From contig OX344751.2 in NCBI GenBank assembly GCA_947034885.2, forward strand, positions 39,833,082 to 39,897,081: 64,000 bases of DNA. The letters run 5' to 3'. Source of the stretch: Thuidium tamariscinum (Eukaryota; Streptophyta; Bryopsida; Hypnales; Thuidiaceae). The notes beneath the pieces are model-generated. The model was not told the origin of the DNA. It did not search any database and worked only from the letters and a program-made list of their open reading frames with translations. Positions 47,819 to 59,390 of this stretch are shown here, piece by piece. The position numbers and the translations under genes were made by a program. Numbering within the stretch: the first letter of the stretch is position 1; every line of letters begins with the position of its first letter.

Positions 47819-49051
47819 CTACTCTCCCGTAGACAAGTCCAAAAGCCAAGAGAATAGACAATACGGTTGAATGTTAGCAGAAAACACCAATAGAAAGCCT
47901 TCACATGCTGAGAGGGTCATCCAACAACACTCCGTCTCCAAAAGGGCTTCAATAGGAGAACACAAGTAGGACCTCTCCTGAACCCATTCCATCAAACTAC
48001 TTTGCAACCGATACTTGGTGATGCAATAACCTCTCACTGGGAAAATGTCACCCTCGTATCCGTTCCTGTACAGCACAAATATGCAATCCTTCTGAACCGC
48101 ATACTTCACCATTGATACTCCTCTGAGACGACCCCTTAAACCACGAAGCACTAGTTCGCCTTTAGCAAGGTCACAAACACTCCAAATTATACTTGTGCTT
48201 AAGAAAGTCCCGTCATAGCCATTACCTATATACCCCCATTCGTGTGTGTGACCAACAATGAAACCAAGTGCCGTTGTTGTTTTGGTCCATTGCCTTGCAC
48301 CGGAATCATACATCTCTACAGTCAGACGGCCTTCCACGTGTTCGCCAACCACCACCACCCTGTAACACTTGGCTTTAGAGTTGACTTCGATGTACATCAT
48401 TTTGGGTGGGGTGGAGTAAACATACTGGAGAGGTGGGAGTTTATGCTGAACTCGTGTCAGGAGATTCACCACAACAATGCACAGGGGGTTGGCTTTACTG
48501 GGTTTCCAAGTGGAGACAAAACACGCCAATCCACCATCGCGTGCATCCATATGACGCCATCGATGTTTACGAGGATTGGGATCTCTCAAACGCAAATTGT
48601 AGTATGAATGTGACCTCTGTGTGCATATTACAACATGAAATCCTGGATTAGATATTCTACTAATATCATAATCCTGTGACCACGATACACTTGCAAGCAT
48701 TATGGGACTACTTTCGTCACAGGCTTGATTAATTTCCGAATTTACAGTAGCCATGTCTTTGTACCATTCCTTCGAGAGACTGCGCAGCCGGGTGATATCA
48801 GGCACTGGCAGGCGTGCAAAAACCAGAAGCAGCAACTCCTTGGGAAGAGTTCTCCAAAGAACAGGATTGAGCATGTTCGGATCCTCGGAAATGATCTTGC
48901 GTGAGACAGCCATGTCGCGTGAGCTTCGTAATTCCAGATTTGGAGGTTCAACATGATCGCCATCGAAGTATTCCGAGACTGTGTCGGTGGCCCAGCTGCC
49001 GTGTTTGTCTCTACATTTGCGTTTTTGTTTTGTTCCTTGAATTGTCGACAT
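47819..49051 (-). CDS. F-box/kelch-type protein, gene C
   Basis: Predicted 410-residue F-box protein, by family an SCF substrate adaptor. It uses the upstream ATG at 49051 (MSTIQGTKQKRK), giving 46 extra basic and acidic N-terminal residues that A and B have lost to a TAA. The F-box is at residues 65-103 and is identical to A and B over that stretch. Residues after about 115 differ much more (for example SWSQDYDISRIS for SWSGHAQYDHFSRIF). The frame ends at TAG where paralog D has Trp, so its C-terminal 26 or so residues are also missing. It is the most complete F-box gene in the window. The flanks are part of two overlapping segmental duplications. Confidence 0.85.
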   Translation of the reverse strand: MSTIQGTKQKRKCRDKHGSWATDTVSEYFDGDHVEPPNLELRSSRDMAVSRKIISEDPNMLNPVLWRTLPKELLLLVFARLPVPDITRLRSLSKEWYKDMATVNSEINQACDESSPIMLASVSWSQDYDISRISNPGFHVVICTQRSHSYYNLRLRDPNPRKHRWRHMDARDGGLACFVSTWKPSKANPLCIVVVNLLTRVQHKLPPLQYVYSTPPKMMYIEVNSKAKCYRVVVVGEHVEGRLTVEMYDSGARQWTKTTTALGFIVGHTHEWGYIGNGYDGTFLSTSIIWSVCDLAKGELVLRGLRGRLRGVSMVKYAVQKDCIFVLYRNGYEGDIFPVRGYCITKYRLQSSLMEWVQERSYLCSPIEALLETECCWMTLSACEGFLLVFSANIQPYCLFSWLLDLSTGE

Positions 49052-49924
49052 CTTGGGGTGACCCCTTCTGCTGTATGGCTCTCAGCCGATGTGAATGATA
49101 AACCCTAAAGAAACTGAAGGTCACGTTGTCGCTGACCTCGAAAGCGAAAACATCCTCCCGCAGACTGGGATCCACGGCCAACTGCAGGTCTGAATTGACA
49201 CAACAACAATTAACGACTGGAATTTGCATGCATGCTAAGAAATACACATCAACAACATGGCGCTTGGAATCAAAGTACTTGAACGAAATACTCGACTTGG
49301 CAAAGGATTGAGATGTATACAGCACCACGCCACGTCCACAGTGATTTCCGTCGAGAAGCCCGCGGATACGCGGATACGCAAACACCTGAATGTTGCCTCC
49401 CAAACAGTTGCGTTCGTTCGGTAGAAACGCAGCACGCTCTGAATTGTCCCGCCGATGCTCCTGTTCAGATACTAGTGGCAGACTGACGTTGGTAATGCTA
49501 GCTGGAGCAGCAAAAGTGCCGGCTGAGCTTAACAACAAGCTTACTCTTCCCAAAGACCAACACTGCAAGTAACAGCAAACGTCAGTAGACCTTCGGTGAA
49601 GTGAAGAAGGTCCTCCATGCAGGAGCTTATTTTTGGAGCACCGATTGCGAACCACTTGACGTGAGGAAAGAGTTTTTACTTTAACCATCCTTTACTTACA
49701 CTTGATGGTCACTTTTTAATTAGGGTGGGCATACTTTTACATTTAACCCTAAAGCGCTCCGACATCCATATTTTGGACAATGAACAGAGGCCTTCAAGGC
49801 ACTATTTCATCCAATTAACTTCTAATTTATCAAATGTAACACTTCAACCTAGAGAAGACAACCTTCCTTAATGACCGAATTCATTAAATTCCGGCAAATG
49901 ATATATCTATAAAAAACTATAAGC
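49052..49924 (-). promoter_or_regulatory. Leader and 5' flank of F-box gene C
   Basis: Read on the minus strand. It holds a 225-codon frame (ATG at 49688, ending at 49011 inside the F-box start in another frame) with a plausible small intron (GTGTATTTC to CCTGCAG) that would keep the frame into LAVDPSLREDVFAFEVSDN. The frame is broken in B (GAG-TAA four codons in) and A (TAG at 647-649), and I recognise no domain. I treat it as leader DNA, with a short upstream protein as a weak alternative. AAAAA at 49925-49929 is the empty site for gene-capture element 1. Confidence 0.45.
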
Positions 49925-51957
49925 AAAAACATCCAAAAATTCAAAAAAGGATTGAGACGTTTCAAGGTTGAGGTGAAGTAAGAGTCCCTATCTGTGTTGT
50001 GCTATCCTCTATTGACACTTGATGATGTTTAAAGGGTTGCTTTTTAATTATGGCACAATTAGGAGCTCATTTTATGTTAGCTTCATTTTGATTTTTATGT
50101 TGTATTGCTACGAGCATGTTGTAAGGTACTTAATACCAAACATTACATACATGTTTTGCATCTCCCAAATAGATGGAACCTTGTTACATTTTTTTTATCA
50201 AGTATCTTATACCAACAATACTTAGTTGGGACTCATTATTTAGAAATGTGAATATCATTTTTAGAGCAACTAAACTCTAAAAGGGGAATGAAGTTGTTCT
50301 ACTTTAAGTATAGACAGTGATCAACATCCTTCTAATTTAACCTTTGAGGACCATTGTTGAATTTGGAGGAGGGGCAATACCTTTTCTAGTTCCAAACTAA
50401 ATATAGAAAAAACACCCAATCATCATGTATTTTTGAGATTTGACCACATCAATGGAATTGGCATGAATGCTTAGGCCTGTATAATAAATTTTATGGCAAT
50501 TAAAGGTTCTCTTGCTAAAAGAATTTTAAATTTTTTCAACCTACATTTTGTTAGTTTTTTCAACTCCTAAACTACATTTTAGCACACATTGTTGTAATTC
50601 TTGTTCCAATGCATTCGATTCCCATATACCCACACCCGTCTCCTTCTCTCCGTATTCTACTTCAATTCTAAACTTTGGCTACCTATGAAAAAGTGTCAAT
50701 TTCTACCCAAAAGTAAGTGATCAATCCTTAAATGCTTTTTGCTTGTTTCTATGTTTTAAGTTGAAAGTTTTTACTACAAAGTTTTGTGGTTGTTAGATAA
50801 TTGAGATGACACCTTAGAAGGAAGCAAAAAATTGATTTTTATTTTCAAATTCAATTTTTGATTATATTACAAATAATTAAAGATAAAATTGTAATGTTTT
50901 TTGTTTGTTATAGAATCATCAATCAATGTTGACGAGAAATGCATTTTGTTTTAATTCCTTTAGTTATAGAGATTCAATATATGCCTTTTTGAAAATGAAA
51001 ATGTCTACATACTTTACTTCATGATATTAAGTATAACTTTTACTTGTTTTTTTTCATTCATTTATCTAAACCTTTGGATTACACATTTTTCTATTAATTG
51101 TTATGAATTCTATAATTGTTTTTATTTTAAAAAAGTAAAAACTATGAACCATAATTATTTGCAAAGATTGGTGTGAGATTGTGAGAAATGTATGACAATC
51201 CTGGGTTTGTTACTATGCTTTTGACATACTTAAATTTAAGGCACTCATAATTATTTTGTATCTAATTTCATTTTTTGTTCTTCTAAATTTTTTAACTACT
51301 TATAAATACACAAAGTAAAATAAGATCAAATGCTGAATCTAAAGATATCAAAATCAATGTAGAAATAATTAAATAATTCTCTTTTGAACATAAAGTGGCT
51401 TGACTAGAAGTTCTTTTAATTTTGAAAAAAAAAATAGAAGATTTAATTAGACTCTTTAATGATTTTATTATTTTTTGAAGATAAAAATATAAAATGGATT
51501 ATTTTCTTACAAACTCCCTTTATCTTAATATTCCATAATAGTTTTGGAAAATCTTTTATTTTTATTTGAATTTTGGAGAATGTACTCTTTTAGTGTATTA
51601 TAACTTTTACTCTTTTAAATTTAATTTGAATTGATTTTGCTAAATCTCATAGTACATTCATCATAACCTCTAAATGCAATGAATTTACCAAATTATGTTA
51701 TATAATTTGTTGATGTTATATTTTTGGTTAAATCTTTAAATGAAGAAGATTTTTGAGATTCAAATGGTGAAACCTCAAAATATTTTCTAGTTTCAATCAC
51801 TAATTACCAATGCAACCATTTTATATTGTCTGAGCAAGGTTTTCTAGGGAAGAAAAAATGATAGATTATTTAAACTATTAGTTATATAGAGAATAAAATG
51901 GAGTATCTCTCAATAAGTTGTAGATAAAGTTTACATTCAAACTGTTGTTGCCTTATT
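49925..51957 (+). repeat. Segmental duplication copy 2, part 1
   Basis: Direct match to 29240-29473 and 32867-34662. It lacks the copia element (single TTTTG at 50154-50158). No gene. Confidence 0.9.
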
Positions 51958-51962
51958 TTGTT
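51958..51962. repeat. Target-site duplication, left, of gene-capture element 2
   Basis: TTGTT before the element and TTGTT at 55491-55495 after it. The empty site at 34663-34667 has it once. Confidence 0.9.
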
Positions 51963-51967
51963 ATGGG

Positions 51968-52019
51968 CCCCTTGGTAGACGCTTACGCTCCATTCACTGG
52001 AGTGGCGTCTACCAAGGGG
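51968..52019. other. Terminal hairpin of gene-capture element 2
   Basis: CCCCTTGGTAGACGC near the left end pairs with GCGTCTACCAAGGGG ending near 52019, with an inner CGCTCCA/TGGAGTG stem. It is the reverse complement of 29182-29233 apart from one substitution. Confidence 0.9.
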
Positions 52020-52505
52020 AACGGGGAACTTTTTGGACGTAGGTCTCGATTGCGTTTTGCACTTGTTGCAAACCTTGCCCTAATTGGTAGTTGATGATGC
52101 GGTGGTGTGGCAAGTTGTTTGAATGTGTTGACTGGGAATAGTGATGACAGCAGTGTTTGGGTTGTTGTCCACTGGAGTTCTATTCCTCACGTCCTTCAGT
52201 TGGAATCGTCTTGAAGAAATTGTCCACTTTTGAAGTCTCAGGAAGAAACCATTATTTTAGTTTCTAGCACGTGTATCACTGCTCTAATTTGAGAGTAAGG
52301 TGTTGCGTACCTCTGATGGTGCTGTGCAGTGGCAAGTTATTTTCTGCTATATTCGAAGGGAATGGTGATGCCAGTAGTTTTCAGGATTTGTCCTATGTCA
52401 TTGACAACTTCCATCGGAAGACTTTCTTTTTTCTGTGAAGATGAATTAGGTTTGGAGTGCCTCCGTTGATACTGTGCCTGATATTGTTATGATATGAACT
52501 CTGAA
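52020..52505 (+). other. Captured non-coding DNA before the DPP exons
   Basis: No open frame of note. Probably intron of the captured peptidase gene plus element sequence. A GACGTAGGTCTCG segment near 52036 recurs in element 1 near 25414. Confidence 0.4.
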
Positions 52506-54245
52506 TACCAGATTTATGTCCAAGAGGGCTTGGGAGCTGAGCTGCGACGGCGGGTAGCCAGCACGTCCTGGTCTCCAATTCTGGATCCTCAGCTTGCACC
52601 TGATGGATGTTCCGTAGCTTATGTGAGGGATGATGAGTTATATGTGGTTCCAGTAGCCTTTGCGGATCCCGTTCGAATCACATACGGCGCTCGAGGAACT
52701 GACAAGGTTGGTACTTGCATTTATTCGTTGAATTCCCTTATTGGCACCAGGTCTTGGGTATGCTCATTTGTACGTCAAGAGTTAATTTGTTTGCTTCTCC
52801 TATCAATTATTGCTTTTTATGATTATATATTGGTCTATCGTGATTGTGTTTTAACCTGTATTTGATCTATCTTTCAACTACGTATCGTGATTTGGTCTGC
52901 CTTCATTTTGGTTACCAGTCAGTCTTTACAATTGACAGTTGTTAAATTAACGCTTGAAGATGTGTTTACTCATGCTATTGGTGCTCACCTTGTTGCAGGT
53001 TCATGGACTTGCCGAGTATATAGCGCAGGTACTGTGACGTTTTTCTATTTCTGTTGGCTTTCTTGTCGTCTGGCCATTGAGAGTGGTGTTGCTGTTGAGT
53101 GAGAATAAAGTCTCCCTCCCGAGTGCATTTATCTACACGAACCGAACCCTCTGCAATTACATATATCTTGAGAATGTCTCATGTTGTGTACACATCTGAA
53201 TGGACAACTTCCACATGTCTAGTTGTGAGTGCATTTGGGAGTCCATTTGCCCCACCCCACCCCTCCCCGGAGGCAGTTTCTGTTTTCTTACCCCTCGTGA
53301 ATACAGGCTAATTTGATCCGAGTTTTCTTGCACTAAACAGATATCATGAAGGTATGTTAAACGGCTCACTGACGAGGGGAGTTGTTGTGCACAACAGGAA
53401 GAAATGGACAGCCGAAATGGCTTCTGGTGGTCGTCTGATAGTCGCTATACAGTATAGCGTTTACGGAAGTGGACGCATCAAGGATCCCGCCTTTTAGAAT
53501 CATGCACCAGGGAAAGGCGACAACTGGAGGGGAGATCACCCCTATCCGTTTGCAGGTCATTCGAACGTGAGCGTGCGATTAGGGGTGGTTCCATCCAACG
53601 GTGGTAGTGTAGTATGGATGGATTTGGAGGTTGGTCTCTGCGGGAAGGCCATGACGATGAGGAGTATCTAGCAAGAGTTTCGTGGTTGCCCAATGGGTAT
53701 CTCACAGCTCAAGTGCAGAACCGGTCGCAAACCAAGCTGAAGCTGCTGAGGTTTGATCCACTGACCGGCAAGAGAACGGTGTTGCTCACGGAAGACAGCG
53801 ACATTGGGTGAGTTTGCACGACTGTTTTACTCCTCTGCGTCGATGCTTTGGTGTCCTTGCAGGGGGCTTTATCTGGGCAAGTGAGAAGACAGGATTTCGG
53901 CACTTGTACATGCTGGATGAGTTCGGCAATTGTGTGAGGGCTCTCACGCAGGGCAGCTGGATGGTGGAACAAGTGGCAGGAGTGGATGAAGAGGCCGGCT
54001 TGGTGTACTTTACAGGAACGTATGATAGCCCTTTAGAAACCCATCTGTACAGCGCCAGCCTGGATTGTACGCAACCCCTGACGGAGCCCAAGAGGCTGAC
54101 ACAAGGGGCAGGTCGGCATATTGTGGTACTAGATCACCAGATGAAAAAGTTTGTGGATATTCACGACTCATTAGACACTCCACCCAGGCTACTGCTACGA
54201 TCCTTGGACACTGGGAACCTGCTGGTCTCAAGCAAGCACGAATGA
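52506..54245 (+). pseudogene. DPP8/9-like prolyl peptidase, beta-propeller exons
   Basis: Exon-like blocks on the plus strand follow the N-terminal propeller of plant DPP IV-family serine peptidases. 52506-52706 contains PILDPQLAPDGCSVAYVRD. 52999-53028 encodes VHGLAEYIAQ between AG and GT borders. 53398-53631 starts EEMDSRNGFWWSSDS but has a stop, a frameshift and another stop before [18 protein letters not shown]. 53632-53808 has [14 protein letters not shown] and NRSQTKLKLLRF, ending TEDSDIG. 53809-54245 has LHDCFTPL, GGFIWASEKTGFRHLY, YFTGTYDSPLETHLYSA and VDIHDSLDTPPRLLL. The alpha/beta-hydrolase part with its catalytic Ser, Asp and His is absent. It cannot be an active enzyme. Confidence 0.9.
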
Positions 54246-54301
54246 GTTCCTACTGCAGGCTGATTGAGTTGCAGGCAAACAGGATGGGTTCATGGACATA
54301 C

Positions 54302-54960
54302 CCCACCCGGAAGCGGAACCATGAGCCGGGTCGGCACGCCTTTAGCCCACTCATAGCGCGTCTCTCCCAAGCCTCTCTCTCGCAGTCGCTCCCGACGCAG
54401 CTTCTCCAGCGTGGAGAGGTTGCCCTCGTCCACTCCACCGCCCGGGGGGCTGACCAACAAGCGCTGCTGCCGGGCGGCGACGCCGAAGGCGTAGATTTTG
54501 CGGCTGAGCGTGCTGTCGGGGCTGTACAGGTAGGTGATGAGCTTGTCATCGGGACTGAACTGCACCGACGCCGGAGCCACGTAGCCGGGGAGCGGGTACT
54601 GCACGATATCCTCCACGGGGAAGAGCGTGTACTCGTTCGGCTGTCCGTGGTGGGCATGGTGCTGCTGGTGTTGCTGGTAGTAGTCGTCTGCTGCAGAGGA
54701 GGTGGGGACAGCGAGTGCGAACTCAAGGGAGGAGAGGGGTTGGTGCTCGAGATCGTCGTCGACTGCTGAGGGGACAAACTGCCACCGAGCATGCCGCACC
54801 ATCCAAGGAACGAGAAGCGGTCGGATTGGGGGAAGGGCGAGGGCGACCGCTTTAACGCAGAAGAAGAAGAATTCTTCGTATCGAGGGCTCGACGCCGTTC
54901 AAATCCCGATTCCGCCGTGGTAATATCCGCGACTTGATACCCAAATAGTGACATCCAGCT
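54302..54960 (-). pseudogene. DPP8/9-like first exon, inverted
   Basis: The minus-strand frame encodes the family's N-terminal block YTLFPVEDIVQYPLPGY, SPDDKLITYLYSPD, then LSTLEKLRRERLRERGLG and TRYEWAKG, ending LMVPLPGG at a G|GTATGT donor (54302). It belongs upstream of the plus-strand exons at 52506-54245 but lies downstream of them on the opposite strand, so an inversion lies within the captured gene, with a junction near 54246-54260. A long Ser/Pro/Gln-rich stretch precedes the conserved block and may contain a frame slip. Confidence 0.88.
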
Positions 54961-55490
54961 TCACGCACATCTCGAGGGATCATCTGCCCCGCAGCCAATC
55001 CCCCGGCTGCCCGATGTTACCCCGTCACTGGCGTCCCCAAAGAAGCAGAAGATGATGATGACGACGATGATAAGGATGCACCACGCAATGGGTTCACGAG
55101 CTCGCCAACTTCCAAGTCGATTCCTGCTATCACCACAGCAAGCAAGCACAGATTCGTAAACCGCGGCATTCATAACACGATAATGGCGAGCGATGCCATA
55201 GCCAACGTCCCACATCCCAATTCCCTGCAAATTGACGAGCGATCGAGCTCACAGAGCCAGACCTAATACGATACGACACACACACCACATTCACAACGCA
55301 GTCAAAACGGAATTAAACCGCCGAAATTCCTTCGGATTCCTCGACCGACAAAGTCAGCGAATGTCCGATTCCCCACACATCTACATAACCCCGCGCGACT
55401 CAGACTAAGTTACATCCGTTGCAAGTACTACATTATGCAGGCATGGATTATCTGTCAGATTTAGGGTTTAGAGTCCAGGGCCCACACGTC
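54961..55490 (-). other. Captured 5' DNA of the DPP-like gene and element end
   Basis: Moderate-GC DNA upstream of the inverted first exon, probably its leader and promoter. It ends in the conserved element terminus, where 55430-55490 matches element 1 at 22352-22425. A 89-codon minus-strand frame here has one hydrophobic stretch but no recognisable family. Confidence 0.45.
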
Positions 55491-55495
55491 TTGTT

Positions 55496-57821
55496 TTTTG
55501 AAGAAATGATTGTACAAAAATTATAAGATTATTAAAGTGTTAAAAGAATTCTAAAATTAAAAGTAATGATGTTAAAAGTTATAATAAAAAATTTGGAATT
55601 TTACCACTATTCAATGTTAGATAAAATTTTGGTTAGTTATAAGAAAATTTACTTGTAAAAAAACAAAAACACTTGTTTTGGTAAATTTTTTGAGTAGAAT
55701 TCTTGACATTGATTTGAAAAAATACATAATTATGATTCATAAATACTTCATTGACCATACACATGATATAAAACATAGTCTTTGATGAAGAAAGACTTGT
55801 AAATGACATATGTTGTAGTACAACTAAATTTCATCAAAAAACCATGCTCAAATCCATAGAATCAATGGAGATTAAAATCCAACACAATGTAATTGGTAAG
55901 CAAATAAATCTTGAAATTTAGTATTCTATTTGAATTCAAATTAATTGTTGGTTTGAAATATAATTCAAAAGTGAAATCTTTGTCAAAATGCAATCAACAC
56001 CTTAAGGTTAGGTCAAATGGACAAAGGATGTTTTGGAAAAAGAAAAGTCTCAAATTGCCAATTTTCAATGCATTGTCCAAAATCAAAACTAAAACTTTTT
56101 TTTTCACCTCCAATTCTATACAAATGTATTAGACAAGTAGGGCAATGTGTGGAATAAACATCAACCCATGAGATCAAGTAGATTGAAAGACGATGAGGTT
56201 TGAAGTGAGAATAAAACTTCTTTTCATCTTTGCAAAATAGGGTTATCAAACTTCAAGTGCTTTTAGAGTTAAACATCCATTCTCCACAAAAATGATATTT
56301 TCACCATTCCTAAGTATATAATCTTAAATTCTCTACAACATTCATTAGCATGCATTGTCAATAAGATGGCTTTGTAATAAATTGAAGCAATATTGTTTTT
56401 GTGGTCAAATAGTATAGTGATGAAAATATATTGTTGCAGTGCAAAATTAGTACAAAAACAATGTATTTTCAACACTATAGTGCTTAACCATTGAAAAAGC
56501 ATTGCATCATTAACTATTATTGAAGAAGTTGGGGATAGGGATCCCAAAACCACCAAAAATCATTAGAAGAAATCTAAGGCCTGCAAGAGACTGCGATTTC
56601 CCAAAGTCTGGGAACGCAATAAATTGCAAAACCACAGGACTCCGATGTGGCAGGGGCAGTGCAACTCTGTCAAGGACTCCACCATAGCTTATTTCCATGT
56701 TTAAATGGAGGACATTAACCCTTAAGCATTTCAATCCTTTTTTGAATTTTTGCACATTTTGCTTATAGCTTTGTACGGATATATCATTTACTAGAATTTA
56801 ATGAATTTGGTCATTAAAGAAGGTTGTCTTTTCTAGATTGAAGTGCTCTTTTCTAGATTCAAGTACTAATTCAAGGTCATTTGATAAATGAGAAGTTAAT
56901 TGGATGAAACCAGGCCTTGAAGCCCTCTATTCATTGTCTAGAATATGGATGTCGGCACGCTTTAGGGTTAAATCCTACCATCAAAGGTAGGTCCAGTAGG
57001 GTGGCTTTAAGCTTAGTAAAAAAGGGCAGGAATCTCTTAGTTTTTGCAAATTTTGAATTCATATTTACAATTAGAGAACTTGAAATAGCAAGTCATGGGC
57101 TGAACATATTCTAAACACAACACAAAGTAGGGTTCTTTTTCCACTTTTACCTTGAAGAACCCAAAATTTATCTTGGTATACGCCCACCTTTGATGGTAGG
57201 ACTTACCGTCTTGCTTAACTGTGCTAAATCTTTTTCGAGTTCTCAACATCAAGGAGGTTCACTCTCTTTGTCTAGGTAGGCATGAAGAGTTGACAAAGCA
57301 AACTAAGAAGCTTGGAGAGAAAATGAAGACCATGCATTAGAGGAAATTGAGGCCAAAACAAGACTACAAGTTCCTAGTCTATGGGAAACAACGGAATTGC
57401 ACAGTGGTGCGAATGTGACGTGGCCGAGACCCGGCCAAGTCATTTCTTATTTTTCTTTAGACTTTCTTTCACATTTCAAGACCTCTAAATTTTATTTTTA
57501 TTTTTATTTTTTGAATTACTTCCTAACGACAACCAATCTGTCTTTTATTTGTTTTGAAAATAGCAAGGGAAATAGGCCTCAAACAGCCATCATTTGTGCA
57601 AATTCCCCCTAATGGCTTCATGTTTGGCTTTTAAGTGCTAGATTCCACCAAAAAAATATTATGTCTAAACAATGGCACCAAATTGTGATTATGTGAGAAA
57701 ATTTGAATAAAAATAAATTCTTCAATAAAATTGCCACGTTGCGGATGAAAAGGAAATTATCGACATGTGAAATGTACTAATGTGATATTTTCTATCCAAT
57801 ACGTGAATGAATGTTGAAATT
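55496..57821 (+). repeat. Segmental duplication copy 2, part 2
   Basis: Direct match to 34668-37003. No gene. It lacks the MITE present at 37004-37318 in copy 1. Confidence 0.85.
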
Positions 57822-58862
57822 TAGAACACTCCTTTCACATTCTATACCGCCAATTTGGCACTTTATAAAGAATGGGAAAGAAAAGCCATGTAGAAGACTC
57901 ACTTTTCTTTCATGAACATTGAAAAGTTTGATGATGATGCTATTATCTAACAAACACATTTGATGAATGGCTAAGGATTGAAGGGTAGACTATTGAATCA
58001 TATTGGGCTTCTATGGCAACTTACGCTTCCTTTCATGAAGATGAGTTGTGAAAATGTAATGGAGTGACACAATACCATACGTCTTGAAAATATTTAGAAA
58101 AATTTAGAGCATGTCTAAAATTTAAAAATTGTAGTTCTAACTATTCTTTGAAAACCCCAAAAATTAATTGTTGCCAACTTTAGGACACATTGTTGTAATT
58201 CTTGTCCCAATGCATTTGATTCCCAAATACCCACACCCATCCCATCCAAATCCATTCCAAAACTTTGCCTACCAATAAAAAAGTGTCAATTTCAACCAAG
58301 AAGTGGTTGGCCAATTCTTAAAGGTTTAAATTGCACAAGACAATCGCACATGTTTGAGTCTTGACAAATTCCACTCTTATCCTAGGATGATGATCTCTCC
58401 AGAATTCTAGACTTCTCCCAAAACACTCTTGCAATCTTGCATATGTTGAAACTGAAAGTGACACAAACAATGAGTCGAACTCACATTCTTCCCCCTTAAA
58501 ATGCTTGGGTCGAACAAGCCATGATACTAACACGGTTAATGTTCAAATGCCCATCAATTTGCATTGCTTGACAAGCTCCAACTTGCCAGTTACTACTTCC
58601 AATCTGTGGCAGTTGGACAACGAAGATGAGCAATTGAGCATCGCGCGAATTTGAGAATTGTAACCAACATGAGCTGCTCGTGACCAAGTACATTCTAACT
58701 GAACTCCGCGGCGATCTCTTTCAACGACCTGCAACCTCCTTCTTACCAAAGCAATTTATATGCAGGTGGTCTTGCATATCCACGCACAGCTTTCATTAGA
58801 CATATGAGCAAATAGTTAAGCCAGTGAGTGTTGAATGACTCACTGGCATTGATTGAAGAGCA
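57822..58862 (+). repeat. Segmental duplication copy 2, near-identical tract
   Basis: Almost identical to 37319-38362. Homology becomes weak at once after GATTGAAGAGCAT near 58862. Confidence 0.8.
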
Positions 58863-59390
58863 TTGTCCAAGTTTATAATCTGCTCGAAAATTGTCTTGGG
58901 ATTTCATTCAACCCACCTTCATCACTGTCCGTTCGTCTGCCTCAATCCATGAGTCATTCAGCAGATTGAAGTTCATTTGATGTGAACACGTACGACCAGG
59001 CATTCAGGACTCAACTCCAACAAAGGTATCATTCGAACAAAGCAGCACATAATGCAGAGAAAAACCTTGGAATACCTTGAGGCTGTGATATCTTCAAAAA
59101 TCTGGAGACCTGCGTGCCAAAAAGTCAATGATGAGAGGGCTACACGTGCAAGCATGGAATGACATCTGCATGAAAAAACTGCACTAACCATGACAAAAAG
59201 AAAACCAAAACTTGAGGATCGTCATCATCATCACTTTGAGAGTGTCGTGCCCTCGGTGCAGAGTGATATGAGAGACAAAAATAATAACCGAACTACCTGC
59301 AGATTTACTTCTAGTTTCAAATTTGTGAACAATGGCCACACCATGAATAAAAATAAATCCACGACATAAAACCACCAGTCACAGAAAATC
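58863..59390 (+). other. Gene-free DNA, diverged relative of 38380-38790
   Basis: Contains ordered similarity blocks to copy 1 and no gene. Its right end at about 59390 joins the second duplication (43961 onward) in the TTTGTAGACTCTTATTA block. Confidence 0.5.

Larger units (their letters stand above)
51963..55490. mobile_element. Gene-capture transposon 2 (Pack-type, unclassified)
   Basis: 3,528 bp inserted with a perfect 5-bp duplication, defined by the empty site at 34663-34667. It is in inverse orientation to element 1. Its left end is ATGGGCCC plus the hairpin, and its right end is GAGTCCAGGGCCCACACGTC. The outer 80 bases at the hairpin end and about 60 at the other end match element 1, with a 15- to 18-base gap in the latter. 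The cargo is a rearranged DPP8/9-like gene with introns kept. No transposase is visible, so it is non-autonomous. Confidence 0.88.

Noticed and set aside
52506-54960. Functional DPP8/9-like peptidase gene
   Set aside because: The first exon is inverted and misplaced, internal stops and frameshifts are present, and the catalytic domain is missing.
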